Assembly (NCBI GenBank): GCA_016800925.1
Contig: JABCPU010000112.1
Coordinates: 1-64,000, forward strand
Length of the DNA: 64,000 bases
Direction of reading: 5' to 3'
Source: Suillus spraguei
Taxonomy: Eukaryota; Basidiomycota; Agaricomycetes; Boletales; Suillaceae
In this document: positions 48,568-59,851 of the stretch, piece by piece
Position numbering within the stretch: position 1 is the stretch's first letter
How the letters are laid out: each line of letters starts with the position of its first letter
Notes under the pieces: model-generated
Database searches by the model: none
Told to the model about the DNA's origin: nothing
What the model saw: only the letters and a program-made list of their open reading frames with translations
Translations under genes and position numbers: made by a program

Positions 48568-49525
48568 ATGCTAGACATGGGCTACAAAACGTACACATCG
48601 TTTGGACTCCCAACATTCCTTGTTATTATAGTTGCTTTATATCTGCTATTTACTGGTGTGTCAGAAGTCATCTTCTATGTTGCGCAGCACTTATACACTT
48701 TTCGAACAGATTCTGGAGAAGCATTCGATGTTGGTCGGTTTCTCGAGGAAACCAGTCCATTCGTCTGGGGTTCACTCGGAATCGGACTTTGCATAGGCTT
48801 GAGTGTTCTCGGAGCAGGATGGTGCGATCGCACAGCTCCATTTTTGTTCAGTAGCTGACGATGTTTTGAAGGGGAATATTTTTGACCGGAGCATCGATAC
48901 TGGGTGGAGGAGTAAGGACTCCAAGAATTAGTACCAAGAATCTGATCAGGTGCGCTTTTTTATATACATTGTGCACAGAAGTAGCTGAGCATTGCTTACT
49001 ATCAGCATCATTTTCTGCGAGGTGGTTGCAATTTACGGAGTGGTACGTATTGGCTCCCTGGAGTTTCTGTATTATATTTACCCTACAGTGGTAGATCATG
49101 GGTATCGTGTACTCGTCCAAACTCCAAACGGTGCCAGAAGCACAGCTCTATACCAGAGACAACTACTTCACCGGTACGCCTTTTCCTTTTCCCATCTTCA
49201 TTGAATACCATTTATCAGGCTACAGGATATGCGCTATTCTTCGGTGGGCTCACTGTTGGATTCTGTAATCTTCTTTGTGGCCTTTGCGTCGGTGTCGCCG
49301 GCAGCACTGCTGCACTCGCTGACGCAGCTGACCCTACACTGTTTGTGAAGGTGCTTGTGGTAGAAGTGTTCGGAAGCGTGCTGGGACTTTTCGGATTGAT
49401 AAGTGAGCGCAAGCATTTGTTTTATGATATAACTCACTGACCCTGCCGAAGTTGGCCTTCTGATGATTGGAAACGCGAAGGAGTTCTTACCTGGAACGCC
49501 TGCAGTGTCTGCCATACGTATATAA
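48568..49525 (+). CDS. VMA16: V-ATPase proteolipid subunit c''
   Basis: This subunit of the V-ATPase membrane rotor acidifies vacuoles and endosomes. The spliced product begins [20 protein letters not shown] (MGYKTYTS is an alternative start at 48577). It continues [100 protein letters not shown] and [20 protein letters not shown], then [20 protein letters not shown]. Four or more membrane helices are seen, and the Glu in FCEVVAIYG is the likely proton carrier. Exons include 48568-48655, 48710-48821 and 48872-48949; further GT-AG introns lie at about 48950, 49043, 49171 and 49401. No break was seen. It shares a 174-base promoter with MCD4. Confidence 0.93.
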
Positions 49526-50027
49526 TTGAACGCTTGTCATGCGTACAAAGTGTACGCTCAATCTCATCCATGTTAATTCTCCAAGGTATAGCTGGTCAAT
49601 GCATTGTTACTGAGCACTTGTGTTCGTACACATAGCTGCCACGGGAAACGGTATCTTGAGCCAATACATCGCGTATTTTTTAAATTATTTCTGCACCACG
49701 CCCTCCAATATTGATGCGAAGTCCGATGGTTCCGAGTAACTACAATATCTAGAGCATACCCGCGAGTTAGCAAGATGACCTGTTTATATGTCATGAATCA
49801 ACGGTCTGTCTCATTGTAAGTTTCTTGGCTGTCAACATTGAATGCGGAGCGATCACCATATTATTCCTCAGGTATATTTTAGGGGGTAAGTTTTAAGTAT
49901 GATGGCATGTCTTCGACTGCAGATGAGTTCGTGTTGGGACCATAACTAATCCTTACTGTTTAGCTTACTCTGATGACCACTAGTATGACTTCAATTATAT
50001 TCCAGGCGCTAGGGAAATACAAACTTA
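49526..50027. other. Intergenic, nothing seen
   Basis: It contains TTTTAGGGGGTAAGTTT at 49878-49893, a word also found upstream of the unknown-family genes at 51037 and 54628. Nothing else is seen. Confidence 0.45.
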
Positions 50028-50961
50028 TTACAAACTTGTTGTTGCAAAACACCCACATGATCCTTCCCAAACACGTTGGAAATGGTGACTTTTAGAGTAC
50101 TTACGGTACGGTCCCATGCTCGTGATCACATCTCGCTGAAACACAGACCAGTCACCCGAAGCTAGCTTTCGCAAAATAGGCGTATCAATTTCTATATAAA
50201 GAGAGGGATTAACATATGGATAAACTGAAACCCGGTCTCCTTTCTTACTTGGCACCTCGAGATATCCTCCTTCATCATTGAGAAACAGAACGGACCAAAG
50301 TTCTCGACGCTTCGCACTTCGGAAAACAATGAAGAGGTGACCACACCCTGACACGAAGACGTCTGTAGGCTGCGTGAATGGTGTACCACATCTATCGTCC
50401 CCCGGAACGGCGTCAGATTTCTGGGTGCCGCATGTCAACCAGGAAGCGATAGTCAATTCGCGTAGGAGGACGACTTTCAAGAAAAACTTGATAAGGCTGC
50501 AAGATGGCACTATTTAAATCAAGTACAAATGGATGCATGCAGACTCACAGCCGGCGACCATCTGAAGAAGCTTTGCTTGCCCATTGATCGATCATATTCT
50601 GATCGAGATAGATGTGCTGCCTAGGCACCTTCTCGGCAATATTGGGACTGCCATGAAGGAGCCCGCCACCGATGGCTGCTGATTTACTACCAACAATCAC
50701 CGGAAAGTTGTGCCGAAGAAGATCTCGGATTTCATCTACTCTCGTGAGCTGTGATTTTGACGTAGGGTTGTCTACGAAAGTAGAGTTTGCCATGTACTCT
50801 AGAGTGTCACCAGAACAAAGAAAACCTTGACGAGTTTCCTCGACGAGCTGATAAAATGGATGATCTGGGCGAAGCTGTCCTCCACTATTTTCAAGAAAGA
50901 TGTAGAGAGATGTATCGGCACCGTAAGGAGGAGGGTTGCTACCGGATGGGATTGCACTCAT
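50028..50961 (-). CDS. Unknown three-copy family, member A1
   Basis: Exon 1 (50961-50549) starts MSAIPSGSNPPPYGAD and carries DHPFYQLVEETRQGF, EIRDLLRHNFPVIVGSKSAA and PRQHIYLDQNMIDQW. An intron (50548 to 50497, GTGAGT...TGCAG) leads to exon 2 (50496-50028) with LIKFFLKVVLLRELTIAS and a segment rich in Gly and charged residues. The shared order DHPFY-LVEET, a V-x-GS block and a HIY(L/I) block shows it is a paralogue of the genes at 51037 and 54628. I do not recognise the family. In position, the segment FFLKVVLLREL sits where a zinc-peptidase HExxH helix would be expected in similarly built fungal proteins, but no His-Glu pair is present. It lies head-to-head with A2, start codons 75 bases apart. 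Confidence 0.6.
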
Positions 50962-51036
50962 GGTGGATGGTCAAGTTCTAGATTCAGGGGCTAGCAACTT
51001 CCTTAAGTTTAGGGGGTAACTTCAGCACGACCTATC

Positions 51037-52099
51037 ATGACCATCTCATACCCTCTATGTGTCTTTATCGAGAGTCGCGAACAAGGAAGACTATCTCATG
51101 ATCATCCTTTCTATCGCCTTGTCGAGGAGACTGTTCAGAATGTCATACATTGCCCTGTTGTCTTGAATCACATGGCGAGGAGCACTCTCAAAACTCCCAA
51201 CGAAGTTGCAGGAAAGAAAAGGGTTCAAGAAATCATCCAATATATGAAAAATACCTGCCCCACAGTTTCTGGCAGTGACTCCCCTGCGATCGATTCAACA
51301 TTTGTTGAAGTGCGCGCATACTCGGGTTGTCGTGGTGGCAAAGATCCAAAGAACAGGAAAATTGCCCGAAAACACATCTATATCCAGAAGTGCTTGGTTG
51401 ATGACTGGGTGAAAATATTTGCCGAGCTTATAGAATATGAGATGTATTTATTTGGAGGGAAATTTTTGTAAGTACCTTTACCTATAGCTCGCTGTTCGTT
51501 GCTGAACATACCACCTCTCTGTAGCCTTTCAACCGTTTTCATGAAGCTTTGCTTGATACGTGGACTCATTTCTGTTGTCAAACTTGCGTTTGCATCAGAG
51601 GACATTGATCTGAAGGATAATGTTCGTACTACTAGTGGTTCCCCATGCTTGCTGGACTATTTCCTCTCGCAATGGGATGGCTGGCTCGAGTTTGACAAAC
51701 CGAAATATGTCAATAGCAAGGGATTTCATTATCACCGCCGACTGCTCTCGATAGTGATTTCAGACAGAATATCCGAGTTTGCTCTTGGTCACGTCCGCAT
51801 AACACATGGTATGCGTTGAAGTTCCATTTCGAAAATTAGTACTGACCTCATTACCCCTTTGGATTACCTTAGGTGGAACGTGCAGTCTTGACCGATTGGC
51901 TGCTGGAGATTGGACAGCACTTCCACCAGTGTGTCCTATGCCCTACAATGGGTCTCAGCCGCACTGCCTACGAATGTGGAATTCCCCACCAGATCCTAAC
52001 CCTACCGAAATAGAGATGACGCCGTGGAAAACAAGTCAAAGACTGATGGAACGTGCTGAATGGATTTTCAGGGCGAAACAAGTAGAACTTGAAGAGTAG
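51037..52099 (+). CDS. Unknown three-copy family, member A2
   Basis: Exon 1 (51037 to about 51469) starts MTISYPLCVFIESREQGRLS and carries DHPFYRLVEETVQNVI, RVQEIIQYMKNTCPTVSGSD and ARKHIYIQKCLVDDWVK. An intron (GTAAGT...TGTAG, about 51470-51525) joins LSTVFMKLCLIRGLISVVKL, FASEDIDLKD and LDYFLSQWDGWLEFDKP. A last intron after RITH (about 51810-51873) leads to an exon whose splice-consistent frame ends at 52099. The frame homologous to A3 (TDWLLEIGQHF...AYECGIP) ends at 52013 instead, so the C-terminus may carry a frame break. There is no known domain and no signal peptide or membrane segment. Confidence 0.55.
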
Positions 52100-52632
52100 T
52101 GTTTGGAGCTTGTCCAAATTGTATCCATCTTTCTACGTTTCATTATATTTCTTTATCTATTTTGGGAACTCGCCCCATGATTGTCTAACATATAAGTAGT
52201 TAACTGTGTTCGACAAAGGGGCATGCATTTTTGTGAGATCTTGACATAAGGAGCTGAGGTCTGTGACACCACACTTGATCGTGAGCTCTGGCTATGGTAA
52301 TAAATGCAACAGTTTAATGGTTTATCTTGCTAGAGACATAGTTGCGCGAAAAGTCAGCAAAAATGATATTGACAGATTGCAAGGTAGGGTTGAAGACTCA
52401 GAAGATATCCTCTACAAATAGCGGCCATTGGTTGCCAAAGGATCAGCATCTCCTTGAAGAATCTGATGCTTACTATTTAAGTTGTCGTTGACAAAGAGAA
52501 ATATACGACAAACACGAGACAAGGCTCACCTGCGAGAAGAGTTGAAATAATTCCATAATCCCAGCTTCCATACAAGAATGATCAAAATGCCTGTAATCAT
52601 CTTTGTTGCCAAGTCCCGTCATTCTTAATGCG
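52100..52632. other. Intergenic, nothing seen
   Basis: AT-rich 3' flank of A2, with no coding-like content. The GC-rich boundary at 52633 marks the next block. Confidence 0.4.
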
Positions 52633-54152
52633 TAGTGATGAGTGCATGGCCCGGCTTCAGGCCGTGAGCCGGGTCAAGCCTGGCCTGTGAAAAGCCGAAG
52701 CTGCCGGCTCAGGCCGCGGGTTAGCCATGTCCAGCTGTTCTGTCCAGACTGTCCTTCCCATCACCTACTTCTATTACAGTATCGGCGCCAGCGCCAGTCT
52801 CCGATTCGCTCATATCAGCCACAAGTATCTGACCAAATGGTACGTCGTTCTGTTGATTATGCAAACGAATACCCACTCATTCAAACTGAACAGTAAACAA
52901 GGTGCCTATGGAAAGCCAGACCACCTTGCTCTACTCCCAAGGCTTCCACTTATCAAAACATTCCTAGTAAGGTAAGTGCTTCCATTGGCCTCCGAAGTTC
53001 CGAACACCCTGTGCGACCATTCTAATGTGTCATGTAGGTTTATTCCCGCTACCGTAAAGGAGTGGGTTATATCGTGTTTTATCACTGAGACCTCATTCAA
53101 ATCGGACGTCTTCTTGCATCTGTTGCTTTTGACATTCAATCGTATTCTTCTCTCGCCTTTTTTGATTGCTCGTTCGCTCGGCTATTTGGGCCCAAGTTCG
53201 CGTTTCGCTGACATCCCCATGGCCTCGGTGATTCATTGCCGTGCTCTCACTACCGATGTCAAGTTTGAGGTCGTGTGTAGTCTCGATGTTATGTTTGGGA
53301 GGAACTGGATCGCTGCGTGACCACCGTTTTGTGGTAAGATGAGACTCCCGTCTCCAATCCATGTATGGCCTTCAAGGCGGTGACAGTGTCTCATTGTCCT
53401 CGTTCTTAGTATCTGCTGATTGCCTTCTGTGTTTCTAGGAAGTCCATATATACCTAGTAGTAATGTCAATTACATTGAACCTGCTGCTAATGATGGTGAA
53501 TTAGAATTATCTCAGTCTTCGCCCCCATTGATAGTTTCTTTAGAAATTCCCCATAACTAGTCTAGCCTGGTGATTGCCACAGCAGAATCAAAATCTGCTT
53601 CTCTTGGACTGTCCGGGATCGAAACCTGCCGATGACGAGGTTTTTCTATCGAAACACACCTTGATATTCACTCATCGATAGTTCCTTTGGATCGAAGTCC
53701 TTGCCCACTGTTTACAGCTTGTGAGTGTGTCGATCTTCCCTCGAGTTCGATCCATGCTGATCGAAGCTGTTGCCCACTGTTCGAAGCCGTTATCCGCTGT
53801 TCGCAGCTCCTCACTCGCTGCTCTCACTTGTTGGTAAGCTCGACGCCTATTTCAGCCATCAAGCTTTGTTGTGGTACACCCTTCATATTTACTTTCTGAG
53901 GATAACGGCGAACCTCTGACAGTCAGACAGGCACCTTTTTATCGCCCTACAACCCGATTCACATTCTTGCTACCGCCACTTCCCATCACTACATGATACC
54001 TCTACAAGTTGGGCCGCGGCTTAGGCCGAGCTATGCCAAAGCCAAGCCGTCATTAACGGCTTTGGCCCGGCCTGCAGTTCTTCAAAGCCGGGGCCGTATG
54101 AAGCCAGGCCAAAGCCACGGCTTTTAGGCCAAGCCGGACCGGGACATCACTA
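52633..54152. mobile_element. DNA-transposon-like block with GC-rich inverted ends
   Basis: The left end starts TAGTGATG (52633) and runs into GGCCCGGCTTCAGGCC-like repeats up to about 52725. The right end (about 54010-54152) is full of GGCC/GCCGG words and ends CATCACTA (54145-54152), the exact complement of the left start. Imperfect inversion continues inward (CCCGGCTTCAGG against CCGGCTTGGCC). TAGTGATG termini with GC-rich subterminal zones are seen in hAT elements. However, the flanks (52625-52632 and 54153-54160) show no matching 8-base duplication, so the two ends may not come from one insertion. The interior has a spliced hypothetical frame (see 52727) but no recognisable transposase. 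Confidence 0.5.
52727..53320 (+). CDS. Hypothetical ORF inside transposon-like block
   Basis: A frame MSSCSVQTVLPITYFYYSIG continues to LPLIKTFLVR, where a GTAAGT-to-TGTAG intron (about 52971-53037) joins RFIPATVKEWVISCFITETS, FNRILLSPFLIARSLGYLGP and an end KFEVVCSLDVMFGRNWIAA. Short agaric proteins with a terminal DVxLGxxWI-like motif exist in and around repeats, but I cannot name a family. It lies within the block bounded by TAGTGATG ends and may be cargo or coincidence. Confidence 0.3.
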
Positions 54153-54627
54153 GGTCACTGTGCGCTGGGGTCGACCTCGTGCTCGTTAGCCAAGGTTCCT
54201 CAAATACCAGCGCTGGCAAGTCCGACACTGGCTCCATAGGTACTGCGTTGCATCCATTTGAGGTCTGGGAGAAATTTATCGAGTATTGTCTGGTCCTCAT
54301 GTCGTAATTCTCTCAAAAAGATTGGAAGGAGGAACTGGTATACGATATCCATGATTCAGTCGCCGGGGAGCTGGAGCATTTTTAAAATGGCACTAGCTCT
54401 AATAGTGTACGATTGATGCACGATAATGCTCAGTAGGTGAAGTTGCGATCGCCGGAAATACTTAGCACGGGCGTCTCAAGAGTATTCGTTGAGATAGAAA
54501 ATCATGATAATATGGGCTCCCAAGTTGAGACTCGGATACCTTGTTGTGACGTGTTGGACTGGTGTTGTGCCCACATTTATGTTTTGCACCACTTTAGGGG
54601 TCTAATACTCAACACGACCTGATAATC
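54153..54627. other. Spacer and upstream region of A3
   Basis: The last 40 bases repeat the A2 upstream layout: TTTAGGGG(T) then CACGACCT then the start codon. No gene is seen. Confidence 0.45.
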
Positions 54628-55546
54628 ATGACTATCTTATACCCGCTATGTATCTTCATGGAGAGTCGCGAACAAGGAAAATTACCTGTCGGTCATCCCT
54701 TCTGTCACATTGTGAAGGAGACTGTCCAAAATGTTATACTATCTTGCATCACATGGCGAGAAACACTCTTGAAAACCTCAACGAAGCTGTGGAGAAGCAA
54801 AGGGTTCAGGAGATCATTCAATATCTGGCGAACACCTATCCTACAGTTTCTGGTAGTGACTCTCCCACGATAGATTCAACATTTGTTGATGTCCGTGCAT
54901 ACACGGGCTGTAGTAAGGATCCAAAGGGCAGGAAGATTGCTCGAAAACATATTTATATCCAGAAACGTCTAGTTGACGAATGGATGAAAGCGTCTGCAGA
55001 TTCGGATGCGCAAAATTTTCTGTAAGTGCTTTCATCTCTAGCCTAATTGTTGTTCATTACTGAACACACTACCTTCTCGGTAGCCTTCTGACCGTCTTCA
55101 TGAAACTTTGCTTAATACGTGGACTCGTCGCTGCGGTCAAACTTTCATTTGCTTCAGAAGACATGAATGTGAGGGATGAAGCTCACGGTTTGCCATGTTC
55201 GCTGGAAAATTTCCTCTCGCAATGGAATGGTTGGCTCGGATTCGAGTATGGTACCTCTGCTCAACGCAATAAATTACCATACCGCAAACTGCGTTCTATA
55301 GTGTTTTCAGATAGAGTGTCCACTTTTGCTTGTGCAGGAGTAGTATACAGTGGCTACTGTAGGTATCTATCGATTTCACCAAAAGCTACTGACATGATTA
55401 CTCCTTTGGGCCAGCGTCGAGAAATCAAAATCTTGAACGATTGGCTGCGGGAGATTGGACAGTATTGGACTGCAAAAGAGGGCCAGAGGATCAAGCTTAC
55501 AATGTGTTCCAACCGCACTGTCTACGAATGTGGGATTCCCCGATAG
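54628..55546 (+). pseudogene. Unknown three-copy family, member A3, frameshifted
   Basis: It aligns with A2 along its length. It starts MTILYPLCIFMESREQGKLP, then VKETVQNVI. At about 54738-54746 roughly ten bases present in A2 (between CATAC and TTGAATCACATGG) are missing. The reading therefore jumps to another frame for HHMARNTLENLNEAVEKQRV, YPTVSGSDSPTIDST and ARKHIYIQKRLVDEWMK. After an intron (about 55023-55082) the product continues LLTVFMKLCLIRGLVAAVKL, ENFLSQWNGWLGFE and NDWLREIGQYWTAKEG, ending YECGIPR at 55546. Unless a cryptic splice repairs the frame, it cannot make a full-length protein. Confidence 0.55.
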
Positions 55547-56349
55547 ATCTCAAACCTCGCAAGATAGAGACGAAACAGATCATTGGTGGTACAAGCTGAG
55601 ATTAGTATGTCTCAGAGGGCAAAATGTACTCTGTAAGGCTATAATATTTCTGTGTGGATTGAATGTTGCACTTTCTATAGAGTAGCTACTGAAGACCGAA
55701 AAACCCCTCAAAACAAATAGCGAGTGTGATGAATGCGGTTAGCAACACCAAGTTGACGAAGGTGACCTGGTAAGGTGAATCACTGTACAGTACTATTTTA
55801 ATGAGATCACCGAATACCAACTTGAATATGCCAATTTGTGCTGAAGAGACCAGGTAGTACGGGTGCTAGGGTCGGATTCCGCGGTAGATCTGAGATATTA
55901 GGGAGCCGGTATCTGGGAATGGTATGTTATTCACACGACTTTGCTTGCGTTGGAAAGTATGTACAATTCAATGAATGAATCTCATCACCCACCCCCATCC
56001 CGTGTAGAGATGGAATAATTAGTTGCGGTATGCAAATACCGGTCCATTGCAGGCTCTGATAAGAGATGTTGTAGCTAATTACAGGAGCCTACTCAAAATG
56101 ACTCGTGTCGCCCGCCGCCTCGCCCGCCGCCTCGTTTCCCAAGGACTCATTTACACATCTTAAACTCTCAGGACAGGGACACCTATATAAACCCTAAAAT
56201 CAATCATTTATTATATTTTATCTCCAGACAGTTGCTGCTCCCTTAGTAGACCGTAGTTCACTCACCGGTACGTCTATCTTGCATCCACTTTCTGATCAGT
56301 CGGTCTTACGTGATGAACAACACCTACAGCACGAAACTTCACAGACCAG
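55547..56349. other. Intergenic, F-box gene promoter
   Basis: No gene is seen. A short tandem repeat of GCCCGCCGCCTC (twice, about 56108-56132) lies about 220 bases before the F-box start. A pyrimidine-rich leader precedes the ATG. Confidence 0.45.
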
Positions 56350-57680
56350 ATGGCTTTAGCAATCTCCAACGATTCCACTGTGCACAATCCTCCCCCCTTT
56401 CCTCCTGAACTTTGGATTACAATATTTAGCCTCGCCACCGATGCTCCTGGTCTGCTAAGTTATGATGGCCCAACCCTATCTGATCTTCCGCGTCCCCTCG
56501 TCAAAGAGCACGAGCATAAACTATTGAAGGAGTCTCTTATCACAAAGAGGAATATCATTCTTGTCTGCAGAACATGGCACGCTCTCGCCACCAAGTTCCT
56601 CTATAAGAGTGTTCTGGTCACTCGCCCGGCCACCCTATCTTCTTTGCTTCTCGCTCTCGACAATGAATCTTCTGGACCAGGTCGCTCCGTTCACGTAGGG
56701 TGGTGGACGAGACGACTTGATGTCTTGATACAGGATGACCATTGTGAAGCATCTGATTACGCCCTCCTAGCCAATATCATTCGACGGTTCCCAAACTTGG
56801 CGATCGTCAATTTGTCCATGCCCATGCTTCCCAATAATAATTCCTGGCTTCGGAAGTTACCAGAATCAGTAGTCATAGCACTAGCTGAATCTTGCGGTCC
56901 ATCATTGCGCGTATTTGATTGTTCCGATTCCGTTTTACGTCCCTGCAGGTATGTATTGGCTCAGCCCTGTTACACATACGACACTTGCTGATACTTTCTA
57001 GAGAGGATCTGATGAAGTTGATGGCTGCATCACCAAATCTGAACGTGCTCCGCTGCCCAATTTGCTCGCCGAGTGCAAGGGATAAGTCTCCTTCTGCCAG
57101 ACTCGACGTGCCAGTCATGACCAAGCTGCAGTCGGTGTCACTCATGTCGGTCTTTTTGCGGGATTACCTGCCAGACGATAGAGACGCCAACCACTTCCCG
57201 GCTCTACGAAAACTTACCTACGACTGCATCCCTCCTCCATTCCTTGATCATACTTGGAAACATTTTGTGAGGCTGAACTGCGCCAATGTTACTACTGTGC
57301 ACCTCGACTATTCCCTTCAAGCCGACTGCCTTCAAAAAGAGCTGGATCTGCTCAGCGAATGTTGTTTGTTTTTGAACGACCTCGTCGTTTACATCCGTTC
57401 ATGGGCAGAGATCAGCCCCAATCTCATTCTCCCTCCCTCCGTTTCGTATCTGGGACTATATTCCAAGTTACACAAGGCACTCGCGTTCCATTTCAAACAA
57501 TTATTTGCCGCTCTTCGCACTATATCAGGTTCGAAGCTCAAGACTGTTCGATTGTTGCACGCGGACACCGTGGAAGATTTACGGGAGAACCATCATGCTC
57601 TGTTGAAGAGTGAACTCGCTGATAACACTTGTATTGCATTCCGGATCGAAGACAACGAGGGTCAATCTCTAATGGCTTGA
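56350..57680 (+). CDS. F-box/LRR-type protein
   Basis: Exon 1 (56350-56948) starts MALAISNDSTVHNPPPFPPE. The segment FPPELWITIFSLATDAPGLL followed by RNIILVCRTWHALATKFLYK is the degenerate F-box of agaric F-box proteins. The intron 56949-57001 (GTATGT...TCTAG) joins exon 2 (57002-57680). The C-terminal part has spaced hydrophobic LRR-like strands (LAIVNLSMPML, MTKLQSVSLMSVFL, LKTVRLLHADTV). Such proteins would link substrates to an SCF ubiquitin ligase; the target is unknown. It is about 425 residues and intact. Confidence 0.7.
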
Positions 57681-58044
57681 TACATGGGCTATGAGTACAG
57701 CATAACGCATGTGATTCGGACATTAGCGTATTCTTAGGTGAGAATATCTTTATTCACGCCATATATTGGTTCACTCATGCTCCTGATCCTTAGTCTATTT
57801 ACTCGTCATGTGTTCGTGATCTGTATCTAATACGTGTACACTACAAACATTGCGTTGTTCCCGGTATCCGCCGGGAACGCCCGCCAACAATAGACATTGT
57901 TTAAGCGCCGGTCACGTCAGTATTGGTTACCAAGTACCGCACATCTACCATGCATAAGGACGGAACGTTTGGTCTCGCAGTCGTCATCGATCGAGCTAAT
58001 TCTCACTATAGTTACCCATATAGTCGCTCACCACACGGATTTAA
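57681..58044. other. Intergenic between two F-box-like genes
   Basis: This is AT-rich spacer with the 3' end of one gene and the promoter of the next. No repeat or RNA was seen. Confidence 0.5.
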
Positions 58045-59851
58045 ATGGCTGATGTGTCGGATGATGGCGGATCTGTTGCTGTCCAGATCGATGATTCTGA
58101 GGAAACTTTCCCAGATGAGCTGAACGCAGTCGCCAGAGAGAACGCGCTGAGGGTTGAACGTAACCGTAAGCGTATCGTATCTGACGACGAGCCACTGATT
58201 GAGGCGCCCTCTCGAGCTACTTCTCCTGCTCCTTCTTCCAAAGAAACTCTATCTTCCGTTGATCCATCTCTATCTTTGACCATGCACCCGGCCTTGCAAA
58301 ACTCTGATATCATATACACAATTTGCTTATATATACACCACAGATCACTTCCTGCTCTTGCATCTACATGCCGCATCTTTGAGCGCCCGGCGCTTGATGT
58401 CCTTTGGAGGAATCTGCAGTCTGTGGAGCCTCTTGTCAAATGTTTACCAAGTGACTTGTTTGGCACTGAGCTAGGCAGTACGGTAGGTGTCCCGAATTTA
58501 TATGATCACCCGCTTCTGGCTGAGTTCACATGTGCAGGTATTAGTGAAACCTCTCGATACCAGGATATGGGGTATTCTTTGCAAATACACATCCCGCGTG
58601 TATTCTATCACACAATCAGGTCGCTCGGCGGTTATTGAGCCCCTCGGTTCGCTAATGCTGTCTTGTCCTTTGGCACCTGCATCCTTGTTTCCGAACCTTC
58701 GCAGATTAAAATGGCATACTGATGGAACACACTGCGCTGCAGGGTTTTTGCGCGTAGCCTTTGTACCCACCCTGTTGTCCTTGGGCATACAAATTTCTTC
58801 AGCTTCCTCCATATTTCTTTCAGTTCTTTCGTCTCTTGGGGCCTTGTGTCCTCAACTCCAGACACTGTATATGCGGTTTCCGTCTGCAACCCATGACTTG
58901 TTTCGTAAAGTCTCACCATTCGTTGCACGGTCCATCTCCCAGCTCCACCGTCTTCAGGTGTTATTTGTATGGGACCTAGGAGACCAAGGCAACCAACACC
59001 TTATGCAGCTGCAGGCTTTGCAAACACTGTGGCTGGACTTAAAAACATCGTCAGCTTGGGAAAGACAGTCGCTCTCGCGATCCCGCGGCTTTCACGATTT
59101 GGATTCTTTGGTCCTTTTCATTGATAACCTCGAACACGCCTCGAACTTTTTGAGTTCGCTTCAGGTTATCGACAGCGAGAACATTGGTATCCGCTTGACC
59201 GGTGGCCCCTTTGCACGTTCATCCACGGCGCTATCCCAATTCTTCACTATCCTCGGGGAGACATGCAACCACAACAATCTTACATCCTTCCATCTCCTTC
59301 CATCGACAAAAGTCAGTACAAACCCGGACATCTTCAAGCCATTGAGTACATGCCACAATTTAACTCAGTTGCTTGTTGAGCACAGCTGGAACATTTCTAT
59401 GGCTGATGAGGAGCTCTGCCAGCTGGTGAGAGGCTGGCCTAAGCTCCGAGTGCTCAGCATCAGCCGATTTGTTGCCATCAACGAAACCACGATACCTACA
59501 TTCCACGGGCTAATCAATTTACTTCGGCTCTGCCCTGCTCTTACTTCGCTCACTCTTGTCATCGATACCACCGAACTGGACGGTATAGATCTCAAAACCC
59601 CCGGTGGCGGGATTGTCAACAACCATCTTGAGAAACTTGTTCTCACCAATTCCCCCATGACATCCCCACTAAAAGTAGCTTTGGTTCTCAGTGGCCTCTT
59701 CCCCAAGCTGCTCAAAGTTGATCTTGATTGTTGGGATTTAGCCCCAAAGAATCTATTACCCCAGAAGGAGTCAGCGGTCCAACTTGAACAATGGCAGGCG
59801 GTCAACCTGTTTATTCTCGGCTTCGGCGTCGTAAGGGAGAGAATACGATGA
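58045..59851 (+). CDS. F-box-like/LRR protein with acidic N-terminus
   Basis: Exons 58045-58482 and 58538-59851 (438 and 1314 bases, both multiples of three) give 583 residues. The intron is GTAGGT...GTGCAG, phase 0, giving ELGST then VLVKPLDTR. The N-terminal 80 residues are acidic and Ser/Pro-rich (MADVSDDGGSVAVQ, SPAPSSKETLSS). The next block HPALQNSDIIYTICLYIHHR SLPALASTCR resembles a weak F-box with no proline start. Then WRNLQSVEPLVKCLP and a long series of leucine-rich strands follow (LQTLYMRFPS, LQVLFVWDLG, LTSLTLVIDT, LLKVDLDCWDL). This layout is very common in Agaricomycetes; the substrate is unknown. Confidence 0.72.

Noticed and set aside
50548..50961. Reading A1 as a known toxin or immunity gene
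   Set aside because: Considered because of small size and the head-to-head partner, but no toxin, nuclease or antitoxin motif is seen; the family stays unassigned.
58041..58466. 141-codon minus-strand open frame
   Set aside because: Mirror of the Ser-rich first exon of the gene at 58045.
59365..59805. 146-codon minus-strand open frame
   Set aside because: Antisense to the F-box-like/LRR gene, with no protein-like motifs.
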